Assembly: GCF_014695775.1 (NCBI RefSeq)
Contig: NZ_JACJOX010000070.1
Coordinates: 1-37,774, forward strand
Direction of reading: 5' to 3'
DNA: 37,774 nt
Origin: Leptolyngbya sp. FACHB-60
GTDB taxonomy: Bacteria > Cyanobacteriota > Cyanobacteriia > Phormidesmidales > Phormidesmidaceae
Below, one piece after another: positions 6,613 through 14,961 of the stretch. Position numbers and translations under genes: made by a program. The stretch's first letter is position 1. Each line of letters begins with the position of its first letter. The notes under the pieces were generated by a model. The model searched no databases, was not told where the DNA came from, and saw only the letters and a list, made by a program, of their open reading frames with translations.

Positions 6613-7086
6613 TTAGGGGTTAGATATTGGCAAAGAGGTCTGTGCGGGCAGGGGGTGCAGGTACGATCGCCCCGGATCAACCAAATAGCGGCGACGCACT
6701 GCTTGGCGACCCAGCAGCATGCGAAAGCCCATCTCGTCTCGGTTGGCCAGCGTCAGCTCAATGGCCCAGACCGCGCCGCCCACCTGCACCAGGGTTTCAA
6801 TCACCGGACGCATCTCCTCCTGCCCCCCGGAGTTGCGCACCAGGCGCTCCTCTAGCAGAGCGGCCTCGGCGGTCACAATATAGTCATCGTTGCGCTGGAT
6901 TGGGTGGGCGTGAAAGCGCACCATCGCCCTGCCTGCCCGCTCAAACCGCTCCACAGCAAAGGCGTGGAGCGCCGAGGACCGCGCCCCGGTATCAATCTTC
7001 GCTTTGATAGCCTCAACCCCCAGCGTCGGCAGGGCTATCCACTCTCGCCAGCCAATAATTGCAGCCGTTGCAGCACCAGAACTCAT
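6613..7086 (-). CDS. Retropepsin-like ATP-dependent zinc protease (PF05618)
   Basis: 157 aa. It shows the retropepsin-like signature IKAKIDTGARSSALHA (Asp in the DTG-type motif), a central beta region ending RPVIETLV, and the C-terminal MGFRMLLGRQAVRRRYLVDP, all typical of PF05618. Relatives are annotated as putative ATP-dependent zinc proteases and are repeatedly found beside rimK, as here. The pair may add and remove glutamate tails, but that is inference. Activity as a protease is not established for most members. Transcription is on the minus strand into rimK. Confidence 0.85.
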   Translation of the reverse strand: MSSGAATAAIIGWREWIALPTLGVEAIKAKIDTGARSSALHAFAVERFERAGRAMVRFHAHPIQRNDDYIVTAEAALLEERLVRNSGGQEEMRPVIETLVQVGGAVWAIELTLANRDEMGFRMLLGRQAVRRRYLVDPGRSYLHPLPAQTSLPISNP

Positions 7087-7127
7087 ACCACCTCTGAGAG
7101 CATAACAGGACAGGGGACGGTTTTAGC

Positions 7128-8876
7128 CTAGGGGCTACCCGCCTGGGGAAGCGGGGTCAAAGGCTGGTCTGTCAGTGGGTCTAAGGAATCGCCCGCTGGT
7201 TCAGGATTGCGAGCGGGCACATTTTGCGGCGACTCAGGGGTGAGGGTAGCCAGCAGGCTCAGCAGGTAGGGCTCACCGCCGAGGGCAGCCGCAAAGGCAG
7301 GGGTCAGGGCGGGCTGAAAACGCTGATCGCCCTCCAAGGTGAGCTTGAAGTAGGCCAAACCCAGCACCTGCATGTAGGACCACACCAGCTCGGGGTTTAG
7401 ACCAATCAGCTCTGGCGGAATTGTAAGCGGCTGATCGCTCTGGGTAATATCTCCAATCGTGGAGAAGTGGGTGCCCCGGTCGATCAACAATAGGTAGCGA
7501 TCGCGGGCAGTCAGCCAGGTAAACGGCTCAATCTGTTCTGGAAAGGCAGGGGCCACCGTATCGGCCGTGCCCGCCACCACCATAATGGGCACCTGGATCT
7601 GGCCGTAGCCAGTCGGTCCAAACAGGGCACTGCCGATGGGGTTCATGATGAACACCGACTTGACGCGGGGATCGCCCAGACTGCTGCCTGGGTTATTTAG
7701 CCGCGCCGCCTGACATTGCAACAGCAGCGACGGATTAAACGACAGCGTGCCGGGGGGGCAGGCCGTCGCCAGCCCCGTCCGATCAAAGGTCGCCCCAGTC
7801 AGCGCCAGGGCCGTATAGCCCCCAAAGGACTGACCAATTATCCCCACCCGATCTAGATCGAGTCGCCTGCGAATGGGGGAGGGGCTTTGGTTTAACCGGG
7901 CCAGCGTGTTGAGGGTCAGCGACACATCCCGAGGCCGCCGCAAAAACTCTTCATCCTGCACCACCGCATCGGAGCGCCCCGCCAACAGGGCGTAGAGCTG
8001 CTGATCATTGCTGCCAGGGTGCTCTAAGGTAGCCACCGCAATGCCTCCGGTGGCCAGATATTCCGCCAGGTAGCTGTAGCTGTTGAGGGTGCCCCCCAGC
8101 CCGTGGGAGATCACCACCAGGGGAAACCCTGTGGCCGGCACCCCCTGTCGTCCTGGCAGCACCTCGGGCAGGTAGAGTTGCACTGGGCTGGGCAAACCGG
8201 GCACCACCACCTGAATGAGATCGACGCCATACTGGCGCTCGCTCTGCACCAGTTGCAGCAGCACGTCAGCATCGACGGGGTTGGCAGCGGCCTCAGCGGC
8301 GGCGATCGCCTGCACCTGGTTAAAGGCCGCCTCCGACTGCAAAATCGCCTGGTTGATCTCCTGGGCGATCGCCAGCCCCTCGATCAAATCAATGCGCATG
8401 GCCTCGGTAGGGTAGGTCTTGAGCACGTTGACCAGGGTAAAGCCACCCTCGGGGTCAGCGGCAGCCAAGATCAGCGCCCCGCGCAAAGCTTGCACATTAG
8501 CCTGGCGCACGGGGGTTTGCACCACTCGACCAATCTGCTCTAGCAGCAGCACCCCCTGCTCGGTGTAGAGAAACTGGGCCACGGCCACCGGGCTGAGCCC
8601 GGCTGGGGTGCTCAACACCTGTCGAATTTGGCTAAGCTGCTCATCCGAGATCTGGAGCTGCCGCCGATAGGCGTGCAGCTGGGGGGTAAGCTCGCCCGTA
8701 GTGGCAAATCGCTCCAGATCGGCGATCGGAATGGAACGCTGCAAAATACCGAAGGTGACAATCAGATTTTCGGCAGCGGCGCTGGGCAGGGCCGTCGCCA
8801 ATGCCCCTAAAAGCCCTAGAGCCCAAGACAGGCCAAGCCGCCGCCAGGGGCGAGCGGTTTTCATCGAAGGAAGCAT
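7128..8876 (-). CDS. Secreted alpha/beta hydrolase with N-terminal DUF1400 domain
   Basis: About 582 aa. A signal peptide (RRLGLSWALGLLGALATA, cleavage near PSAAA) implies export. The N-terminal DUF1400 domain runs to about residue 150 (ENLIVTFGILQRSIPIADLE, TPAGLSPVAVAQFL). The hydrolase domain has the oxyanion-side VISHGLGGTLNSY, the nucleophile elbow GQSFGGYTA, and a later Asp and His (GTADTVAPAFP, DRGTHFSTI). It resembles cyanobacterial lipase-like or PAF-acetylhydrolase-like proteins; the substrate is unknown. Starts at 8897 (GTG) and 8864 are also possible; 8876 is the first ATG. The Pro/Glu-rich C-terminal 50 residues look disordered. Confidence 0.85.
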   Translation of the reverse strand: MLPSMKTARPWRRLGLSWALGLLGALATALPSAAAENLIVTFGILQRSIPIADLERFATTGELTPQLHAYRRQLQISDEQLSQIRQVLSTPAGLSPVAVAQFLYTEQGVLLLEQIGRVVQTPVRQANVQALRGALILAAADPEGGFTLVNVLKTYPTEAMRIDLIEGLAIAQEINQAILQSEAAFNQVQAIAAAEAAANPVDADVLLQLVQSERQYGVDLIQVVVPGLPSPVQLYLPEVLPGRQGVPATGFPLVVISHGLGGTLNSYSYLAEYLATGGIAVATLEHPGSNDQQLYALLAGRSDAVVQDEEFLRRPRDVSLTLNTLARLNQSPSPIRRRLDLDRVGIIGQSFGGYTALALTGATFDRTGLATACPPGTLSFNPSLLLQCQAARLNNPGSSLGDPRVKSVFIMNPIGSALFGPTGYGQIQVPIMVVAGTADTVAPAFPEQIEPFTWLTARDRYLLLIDRGTHFSTIGDITQSDQPLTIPPELIGLNPELVWSYMQVLGLAYFKLTLEGDQRFQPALTPAFAAALGGEPYLLSLLATLTPESPQNVPARNPEPAGDSLDPLTDQPLTPLPQAGSP

Positions 8877-8914
8877 GGCAGGGCCTTTGCAGGTCACGGT
8901 GCGTAAAGAAGCCG

Positions 8915-9403
8915 CTAGGGGGAAATAGCCACGGGATGCGCCGAAATGTGGTCGAGCAGTCCTTCGCAGGCATCTAGCAGGAGATCGATGACGTAGGTAA
9001 ACCCTTCAGGGCCACCATAATAGGGATCAGGAACATCTTTGTCGGGATGGGTGCGGCAAAAGTCGCACATCAGCCGCACCTTGTCGCGATGCTGGCCAGC
9101 GGGGTCGAGGGCCAAAATATCGCGGTAGTTTTGGCGATCCATCGCCAAAATATAGTCGAAGTGGTCAAAGTCAAAGGCGTCAAACTGGCGCGCCCGCCCC
9201 ACTAGGTCAATGCCGTAGGCCTGGGCGGCCTGAGTCATGCGGCGATCGGGGGCGCTGCCCACATGATAGCTAGCGGTGCCCGCCGAATCGCACACCACCC
9301 GATCGCTCAGCTGCCGCTGCTCAATCAGGTGGTTCATAATATTTTCCGCCGAGGGCGACCTACAGATGTTGCCCAGGCAGACAAATAAAAGGCGCGTTGT
9401 CAT
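8915..9403 (-). CDS. Low-molecular-weight protein-tyrosine phosphatase
   Basis: 162 aa, full length. The P-loop is FVCLGNICRSPSAE, with nucleophile Cys9 and Arg15 at the CX5RS motif, next to the start. The general-acid segment DPYYGG has Asp126. The fold covers the whole protein, and it is cytosolic. The family dephosphorylates tyrosine, or arsenate in ArsC relatives; the DPYY motif favours the phosphatase. The ybaB gene ends 18 bp upstream on the same strand, suggesting cotranscription. Confidence 0.95.
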   Translation of the reverse strand: MTTRLLFVCLGNICRSPSAENIMNHLIEQRQLSDRVVCDSAGTASYHVGSAPDRRMTQAAQAYGIDLVGRARQFDAFDFDHFDYILAMDRQNYRDILALDPAGQHRDKVRLMCDFCRTHPDKDVPDPYYGGPEGFTYVIDLLLDACEGLLDHISAHPVAISP

Positions 9404-9421
9404 AGCACTAGCAACCGAGCC

Positions 9422-9766
9422 TTACAGACCGGGCAGATTGAGGCCACCGGTGAGTACCTCCATGCGATCGCGCATGGTGGCCGTCGACTTTTCGTAGGCG
9501 TCTTTCATAGCGGTTGCTACTAGGTCAGAGAGCACCTCGGCCCCTTCGTTGAGAGCTTCGGGGGCAATGGTTACACCCTTAGGCTCTTGGTTGCCGCTCA
9601 TGGTGACCTTGACCAGGCCACCGCCTGATTCTCCTTGGATCTCCATTTGCTCCAGCTCTTCTTGCAGCTGCTTGGCCCCCTCTTGAATCTGCTGGGCTTT
9701 CTTGAAGGCCTCGGTGAGTTCCTTCATCTTGCCTAACCCAAACCCAAATCCTTGACCTTGTGACAT
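9422..9766 (-). CDS. ybaB: YbaB/EbfC family nucleoid-associated protein
   Basis: 114 aa. A Gly-rich N-terminus (GQGFGFGLGKMKELTEAFKKAQ) leads into a helical segment rich in Gln/Glu and the conserved beta stretch GLVKVTMSGNQEPKGVTIAPE. The C-terminal helix is DLVATAMKDAYEKSTATMRDRM. Members form tweezer-like dimers that bind DNA with little sequence preference. In cyanobacteria the family is encoded near cell-wall or housekeeping genes. It lies 18 bp upstream of the phosphatase gene. A 320-bp divergent region separates it from the DUF1825 gene. Confidence 0.95.
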   Translation of the reverse strand: MSQGQGFGFGLGKMKELTEAFKKAQQIQEGAKQLQEELEQMEIQGESGGGLVKVTMSGNQEPKGVTIAPEALNEGAEVLSDLVATAMKDAYEKSTATMRDRMEVLTGGLNLPGL

Positions 9767-10086
9767 GGAGTTTCTCTCGAACGTACAGCGCGCTGGCGGC
9801 GTGAATTCTGTGGTGCCAATCAGCTATTAGATTCTAGCGCCCAGCGGCAAAATCTAAGACTTTGAGAGTATTTCGTCTAAAAAAACCTCCCGCTGAGGTA
9901 GGCAAGCTCGGCTGCTGGGTTGATCTCGGTGAAACTCCAGATCAGCATTGGGTTGGAACAATCTAAGTAGGGTTATCTACCCTTGGCCAAGGGTTGAGCT
10001 GAACCTTAGGCTTTATAAATAGAGATACATTCGGTTGCCCGCCGAGGTGTCGCCAAGTTGCTCACGTTAGGGCTAAGTGTAAAACT
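9767..10086. other. Divergent intergenic region with promoter-like and palindromic sequence
   Basis: A perfect 14-bp palindrome CCCTTGGCCAAGGG lies at 9980-9993, and a TATAAA box at 10014-10019 could serve the DUF1825 gene. On the minus strand ACCTC-AGCGG-GAGGT followed by seven T (9879-9899) looks like a weak terminator 113 bp before ybaB, possibly ending a short leader RNA. No coding sequence is convincing here. Confidence 0.45.
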
Positions 10087-10404
10087 ATGGGATTTTTTGA
10101 CTCAGAGATCGTTCAGCAAGAGGCTATGCAGCTGTTTCAGGACTATCAGTCGCTGGTGCAGTTGGGGAGCGGCTACGGCAAGTTCGACCGCGAGGGCAAG
10201 AAAATGTATATTGCCCAGATGGAAGCCATGATGGAGCGCTACCACATTTTTATGAAGCGCTTTGAGCTTTCCGAAGACTTTCAGGCCCAAATGACCGTCG
10301 AACAGCTCAAAACCCAGCTGGGCCAGTTTGGCATGACCCCTGACATGATGTTTCAGCAAATGCAGCAGACCCTAGAGCGCATGAAAGCTGAGATTGGGAC
10401 ATAG
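10087..10404 (+). CDS. DUF1825 family protein (cyanobacterial)
   Basis: 105 aa. It matches the cyanobacteria-specific DUF1825 family over its whole length: MGFFDSEIVQQEAMQLFQDY at the start, then GYGKFDREGKKMYIAQMEAM and a Met-rich helical C-terminus (MTPDMMFQQMQQTLERM). It is predicted all-helical and soluble. No biochemical role is known to me. It is probably monocistronic, divergent from ybaB, with its own promoter in the 320-bp region upstream. Confidence 0.9.
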   Translation: MGFFDSEIVQQEAMQLFQDYQSLVQLGSGYGKFDREGKKMYIAQMEAMMERYHIFMKRFELSEDFQAQMTVEQLKTQLGQFGMTPDMMFQQMQQTLERMKAEIGT

Positions 10405-10585
10405 CCCCCAGCTAAGCCCGGTTTGGCTAGAAAAGAGACTAGCGCTGCTACGCGGTATGGTAAGCCGCTTAGCCCAGGCCTCGCGCAACCTGCTCAGAAG
10501 CCATATCTTGGGGAGAGCTAAAGTTTGAAGTTCTCCATCAGGCGAACTGTTCCAGGAGAATCATCCACAGCAAAGCACGGTTAGA

Positions 10586-11899
10586 ATGCGCGATCGCCCC
10601 GAAGACGAAGAGTTAGCCACAGTCCAGAATCAGGTGCAGCAATACAGCCAGCGCATCGACGGGCTACTGCTCTATCGGTCGGTGTTTGATTCACCCGTGG
10701 GGGCAACTTTTTTGGCGCTGCTAACGGCGCTGGAATCGGGGGATGCGGCTCTCAGTCTGCGCGCCTATGGTGCCTGGTTTCAGGCGCTGGCCGCCAGTGA
10801 AACCAGCTGGGGTCTATACCTGCTGCGGCAAATTGCCTACGCCGAGAACCCATTTACGCTGCAAGCTCAGCGCAAAGATTTTGCCCAATTGCCCACCGCC
10901 CTGGTGGAGGCCGCCCGCCGCGATTTAGACACCCTTCAGGCGCTCTATCAACTTGGCGGGGACACCATTGCGGGGTGGGTGCAAGCGATCGCCCAACTTC
11001 CTCAACCCCTCATAGCTTGGACTACGGACGAAACAATTTCACTGCCGCTAACGCTTCCCGAAAATGAGACCTGGGCCGATGCTGTAGAATCTTTAGCGGC
11101 TCACTATCGCCGCCACGGTGCAGGATTGCTGGCCCAGTACCGCGCCTTCACCTGGCACCAGGGCCAGCTGTGCGGCATTGCCGACCCCGACCCCATTCGC
11201 TTGGGAAACCTCACCGCCTACGACCACCCCCGACAGCAGCTGGTGCAAAACACCCTAGCGCTGCTCAAGGGTTACCCAGCGCTCAACGTGCTGCTCTACG
11301 GCAGTCGCGGCGTGGGTAAGTCATCCCTCGTTAAGGCCTTAGTGAATGAGTACGCCGATCAGGGGCTGCGGTTGGTGGAGGTGGCTAAGGCCGACCTGCA
11401 AGCCCTGCCGCAGATCGTAGGCGAGGTGCGATCGCGGCCCCAAAAATTTATCATTTTCGTCGATGACCTCTCCTTTGAGGACGACGACGACACCTTTAAA
11501 GCGCTCAAGGTGGTGCTAGAGGGCAGCACCACCGCCCGCCCCGCCAACGTGGTAGTCTATGCCACTTCCAACCGCCGCCACCTGGTGCGCGAATTCTTTA
11601 GCGATCGCCCCCGTCCCAGCGACCAAGACGAAGTGCAGTCGTGGGATACGATGCAGGAAAAGCTCTCCTTTAGCGATCGCTTTGGGCTCACCCTCACCTT
11701 TGAACCCACCGACCAGCCCACCTATCTAGCGATCATTTATCACCTGGCCCAGCAGGCCAATATTTCTCTCAACGAAGAAGACCTCACCGCCCGCGCCCTA
11801 CAGTGGGCCACTCGACACAACGGGCGATCGGGCCGCACAGCGCGGCAGTTTATCGACTGGCTCACGGCCGATCTGGGCTTGGGGGAGCGATCGCCCTAG
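10586..11899 (+). CDS. DUF815 AAA-type ATPase
   Basis: 437 aa. The N-terminal half is helical and unassigned. From about residue 230 it is a P-loop ATPase: Walker A GSRGVGKSS (239-247) and Walker B KFIIFVDDLSFEDDDD (about 287-302). YATSNRRHLVREFFSDR resembles the sensor region, followed by LSFSDRFGLTLTF and a C-terminal helical lid. DUF815 proteins resemble DnaC/IstB-like loaders, but their cellular role is unknown. The ATG at 10586 begins an unbroken family match. Nothing nearby indicates a partner. Confidence 0.9.
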   Translation: MRDRPEDEELATVQNQVQQYSQRIDGLLLYRSVFDSPVGATFLALLTALESGDAALSLRAYGAWFQALAASETSWGLYLLRQIAYAENPFTLQAQRKDFAQLPTALVEAARRDLDTLQALYQLGGDTIAGWVQAIAQLPQPLIAWTTDETISLPLTLPENETWADAVESLAAHYRRHGAGLLAQYRAFTWHQGQLCGIADPDPIRLGNLTAYDHPRQQLVQNTLALLKGYPALNVLLYGSRGVGKSSLVKALVNEYADQGLRLVEVAKADLQALPQIVGEVRSRPQKFIIFVDDLSFEDDDDTFKALKVVLEGSTTARPANVVVYATSNRRHLVREFFSDRPRPSDQDEVQSWDTMQEKLSFSDRFGLTLTFEPTDQPTYLAIIYHLAQQANISLNEEDLTARALQWATRHNGRSGRTARQFIDWLTADLGLGERSP

Positions 11900-12004
11900 G
11901 GCCTGGTCAACCAACCAGCCAGGAATTCTATAGCGATGAACTAAGCTGCAACCCAGCAGCAGCGGGCCATGTAAGGTGACCCTAGCACTTCACCCATCCA
12001 CTCC

Positions 12005-12439
12005 TCAACTAGGGGTAGGCACCCCATAGAGTTCTTCAATCAGCGCCAGATCCCAGTAGGAGGCTTCGATTTTGTGCCCGTCGAGGTCGCGCACAAAGCA
12101 GCCGTAGTAGGGCTCGCCGTAGTCGGGGCGAGGGCCAGGGGGGCCGTCGTCTTGAGCGCCAGCCGCGATCGCCGCCTCATAGAAGGCATGCACCGATTCT
12201 TTTGTAGGGGCGATGAACCCGATATGGGTGCCGTTGCCCACGGTGGCGATCTGGTTGTCGTGGGGCACCGCTATCCAAAACTCGGGATAGACTTTGCCGT
12301 AGGCGATCGCCCCAGGGTGCTCCATAATGCGCTTGCAGCCCAGGGCGGGCAAGATGCGATCGTAAAAGGCCACGGCCTTTTCAAAATCGTTGGTGCCCAG
12401 GGAAATGTGGGACAGAATGCTCGGGCTATCGGTCGCCAT
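12005..12439 (-). CDS. VOC (glyoxalase/bleomycin resistance) family protein
   Basis: 144 aa, single domain with two beta-alpha-beta-beta-beta modules. The first has ILSHISLGTNDFEKAVAFYD, the second HIGFIAPTKESVHAFYEAA. The C-terminal YYGCFVRDLDGHKIEA carries the usual metal-ligand Glu, and His in SHISLG is the expected first ligand. It could be a metal-dependent lyase or a dioxygenase relative; the substrate is unknown. It is isolated, with the HD-domain pseudogene upstream. Confidence 0.88.
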   Translation of the reverse strand: MATDSPSILSHISLGTNDFEKAVAFYDRILPALGCKRIMEHPGAIAYGKVYPEFWIAVPHDNQIATVGNGTHIGFIAPTKESVHAFYEAAIAAGAQDDGPPGPRPDYGEPYYGCFVRDLDGHKIEASYWDLALIEELYGVPTPS

Positions 12440-12527
12440 AGGAAAACCTTAGAATTCTGCGGTTAGCAAAACACCATAATAGTTCAAGCATACTAATTTC
12501 TTGCCAGAGTTAATCAAGGTTGAAGGT

Positions 12528-13186
12528 TTAGTCGGGGCCTTGTTTTAGAGCTACCAGCGATCGATATAGGTTCTGCTGGGCCTGGTGTTCTAACCGTTCC
12601 CGAAAAAAATCAGTGGTAAAGACTGAAGGTCGGTGCAGCAAGCTCTGAAGCATCTCAGCCCGCTTTTGACGAAATACATCCTCGGGAACCCAAGCATATT
12701 CCTGCCGAATTTGAGCGTCGTACTGCGTAAAGCGATCTACCTCTGCCCCTAAAATGGTCAGATCAATAAAATGGTCAGATCAATATTCACGACCAGGCGC
12801 ATATCCATCGTGCTGGGCACAACATCGTGTTTTGTGGCCAAAATCATGGCATGGACAGATTGTTGGAGCGAATTTTCACCGCCCACGCTGTCAATCACCT
12901 GGACCACAAGATCAGCACTTCGCGCCTCGTTGTCTGCCCCGCGAGTCTCGTAAATAACATCGTGAAACCAGAGGGCAAGCTCTACCGCTGCTGGGTTTTC
13001 GGCCAGGTGGCAAGTGCGGTCAAACCAACCGAGGCATTCGCCCAGGTGTTGAAGGGTATGGTAGGCACGATGGGGTTCGGTGTAGCGATCGCACAAACCC
13101 CAAAACACCTGCGGTTCGGGTGAGGGCAAATTGAGCTTGTACCACAGGGTAGACCAACGAGGCAGTAGATGCACAATTTTAAGCAA
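12528..13186 (-). pseudogene. HD-domain predicted phosphohydrolase, disrupted by a 17-bp tandem duplication
   Basis: The 5' part encodes a conserved HD-type protein (AYHTLQHLGECL, ELALWFHDVIYE, SVHAMILATKH, DMRLVVNIDLTIL). The 17-bp unit AAAATGGTCAGATCAAT is then present twice in tandem (12751-12767, 12768-12784), which shifts the frame and stops translation after 142 residues. Removing one copy restores an unbroken frame continuing DLTILGAEVDRF, IRQEYAWVPEDVFRQKRAEM and on to a stop at 12528-12530, the expected C-terminus. The break therefore looks recent. The enzyme belongs to a predicted metal-dependent HD superfamily of unknown substrate. It could also be an assembly error or a reversible switch. 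Confidence 0.88.
12751..12784. repeat. Perfect 17-bp tandem duplication
   Basis: Two exact adjacent copies of AAAATGGTCAGATCAAT. The length is not a multiple of three, so the second copy frameshifts the HD-domain gene. Confidence 0.97.
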
Positions 13187-13259
13187 GCCTGAGCTCAGCC
13201 TAGCCCCACTTGCCGATTCTCTGCTTCGAAGCGCAGCAGCATCGTCTAAAAACGTAGAA

Positions 13260-13288
13260 GGGGCGATCGCGCTAGCTGCGATCGCCCC
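13260..13288 (-). terminator. HIP1-based hairpin downstream of the 64-aa gene
   Basis: Perfect stem GGGGCGATCGC (13260-13270) and GCGATCGCCCC (13278-13288), loop GCTAGCT. Each arm contains a whole HIP1 octamer. On the minus strand it lies 37 bp past the stop of the gene at 13326 and is followed by a loose T-rich run rather than a strict T tract, so it is a possible terminator only. Confidence 0.5.
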
Positions 13289-13325
13289 CGCGCCTTAGCC
13301 GGGATCAAGCCTCAGAGGCTCAGCC

Positions 13326-13520
13326 TTAGCGCTTTTCAGTACCCTGCATGGGCCCACCCTCTGGGCCTGTGTTGCTGCTGCCGCTTTCGGGCTTAGCTTC
13401 TTCTTTTGCGTCGGTGGCTTGGTACATGCCGGTGTGACGCTGGCTTTCATCAAGGGGGGTGTTATACCCATCGCTAGACTCAGAAGATTGAGTCTGTTGG
13501 TCGCTTTCGGTGTTAGCCAT
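13326..13520 (-). CDS. Small hydrophilic protein of unknown function
   Basis: 64 aa, no domain recognised. It is very rich in Ser, Glu, Gln, Thr and Gly with no hydrophobic segment, so it is almost certainly disordered (SDQQTQSSESSDGYNTP, KPESGSSNTGPEGGP). The presence of a single frame with a downstream hairpin and GGGAG upstream of the ATG supports a real gene. Low-complexity proteins of this kind are often stress-associated in cyanobacteria, but nothing here shows that. Confidence 0.6.
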   Translation of the reverse strand: MANTESDQQTQSSESSDGYNTPLDESQRHTGMYQATDAKEEAKPESGSSNTGPEGGPMQGTEKR

Positions 13521-13693
13521 AGTGGCGGTCTCCCAATGAGGTTATGTGTGCATAGTAGTTAGCTCTGCCCCTCAAGCTGATCTCCCTAGAGGTAGGGGTA
13601 AGGCGACTCATTAGAGAGAGATCGCCGGAGGATAGGCATGTTTTTGCCCCCTGGTTGCACCACCAAAACCCTTTGCGCCACCCCGTTTTCGCC

Positions 13694-14359
13694 CTACAGC
13701 AACCCTCGATATCGAATAAAAAGCAGCGTGACAGCCCACGACCCCAGCGCCACCTTGAGCGCCACCAAAATATTCAAAATGGGGATGATGCCGCCGCTCA
13801 GCAGGGTACCAAATTGCCCCAAGGGCAACTCCCCGCCCACCAAAGTAAACGCCGCCAGCACGATAAAAATCAGCACTGACACCTTTTCCCAGGCGGCGGC
13901 ATGCCAGCGCTCGTAGATCGCCTGCATCCAATCCGGTGAGGCTGCTGTAATCGCAATCAGGCCGATCGCCGTGCCCCCGGCCACCCCCGCCGCAAACCCG
14001 CCCCCAGGGCTAAGATGGCCGCGAATGGCTAGCTCGATTCCTACCAGGGCAGCGATGGTGGCCCCTAGCCGGGCCAGCACAATGGAAGGCTGGTCGCTGA
14101 AGCTGTAGAAGGAGATCGTGGGCGTTTCGTCGGCCAGCAGGTACTTAGCACCCATGATGGCAATGGTAAACACCACGACCTCAAAGATGGTGTCGTAGAG
14201 GCGATTGCGGAAGATAATCCCCGAGACCGCGTTGGGAATGCCGGTATCGGCGGCGATCGCATCTACCACCGCCAGCTCAGCACTTGCCGTCGCCGGATCG
14301 GGCCAAAGCAGCATCTTGAGAAAGAACAGGAGCCCCGCCGTTAGGTAAACCCAAATCAT
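13694..14359 (-). CDS. mrpB: Mrp antiporter subunit B (MnhB domain)
   Basis: 221 aa, membrane protein. The MnhB/PF04039 signature is clear: TIAALVGIELAIRGHLSPGG, then GGFAAGVAGGTAIGLIAI and a C-terminal LLSGGIIPILNILVALKVALG. An extra N-terminal part (FRNRLYDTIFEVVVFTIAI) resembles the MbhE-like C-terminus of MrpA. Part of the multi-subunit Na+/H+ antiporter. It is the last gene of the operon and overlaps the preceding gene by 4 bp. Confidence 0.88.
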   Translation of the reverse strand: MIWVYLTAGLLFFLKMLLWPDPATASAELAVVDAIAADTGIPNAVSGIIFRNRLYDTIFEVVVFTIAIMGAKYLLADETPTISFYSFSDQPSIVLARLGATIAALVGIELAIRGHLSPGGGFAAGVAGGTAIGLIAITAASPDWMQAIYERWHAAAWEKVSVLIFIVLAAFTLVGGELPLGQFGTLLSGGIIPILNILVALKVALGSWAVTLLFIRYRGLL

Positions 14360-14961
14360 AGATGCTCCTCCGTTAGGGCTGGGGAATGGGGTAAGGGGTC
14401 GAGATCGTCATCGCGGTATAGCTTGGCCTCTGCGATCGCCTCTGGCAGTTCTGTCGCAAAAATCTCCGCCAGCCGCCGCACTCGCACCAAAATATGGGGA
14501 GCCAGTTTCTCAGCGTTTGGCCCAGTCCTGTCCATTAGGCAGATGCCGTGCACCTCTTTAGCCGCCAGAGCCTGGCGCAGCGTCTGGTCATTGGCGTAGG
14601 GCACCAGCTCCAGCCGCAGCTGGTAGCGCTTCAGCAGCGCGCGCAAATAGTCGAGCAGCGGCTGCCACTGCAAGTTATTCTTGGCACCCTCGCCCTCCAA
14701 TACTCCCAGCCGCATCACCAGCGACGATCGCACCGCCACCACGTAAAGGGTGATCGCCAGCATCGTCCCCACTAGGGCTTCGGTCAGGGCCACGTCAGCG
14801 CCGCCCAGCATGACGTAGACCAGAGCCGCGATCGCCCCTAAAATGCCCCGCATTACCAGCGCCTGGTAAGGGTTGCGCTGAAAGACCACCATCGCCGCCG
14901 ACAGCGGCAGCAGCAGCATAATGGCGTAAACATAACTACTCATAATCGGGCTATCCGCCAT
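14356..14961 (-). CDS. DUF4040 / MbhD-like Mrp subunit (separate MrpA C-terminal module)
   Basis: 201 aa. The first 90 residues are membrane-embedded with the DUF4040 core (ALVMRGILGAIAALVYVMLG, GADVALTEALVGTMLAITLY), which in classical systems is part of the MrpA C-terminus. A cytoplasmic extension of about 100 residues follows (LLDYLRALLKRYQLRLELVP onward). No full-length MrpA of 800 or more residues exists here, so this gene supplies that module separately. It overlaps mrpG upstream by 11 bp and mrpB downstream by 4 bp, arguing for translational coupling. Confidence 0.85.
   Translation of the reverse strand: MADSPIMSSYVYAIMLLLPLSAAMVVFQRNPYQALVMRGILGAIAALVYVMLGGADVALTEALVGTMLAITLYVVAVRSSLVMRLGVLEGEGAKNNLQWQPLLDYLRALLKRYQLRLELVPYANDQTLRQALAAKEVHGICLMDRTGPNAEKLAPHILVRVRRLAEIFATELPEAIAEAKLYRDDDLDPLPHSPALTEEHL

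Noticed and set aside
12754..12957. Plus-strand open frames opposite the HD-domain gene
   Set aside because: They are created by the tandem duplication and have no domain; the minus strand has clear family similarity.
13611..13931. Minus-strand frame overlapping mrpB
   Set aside because: It is out of frame with the conserved MnhB sequence and has no support.
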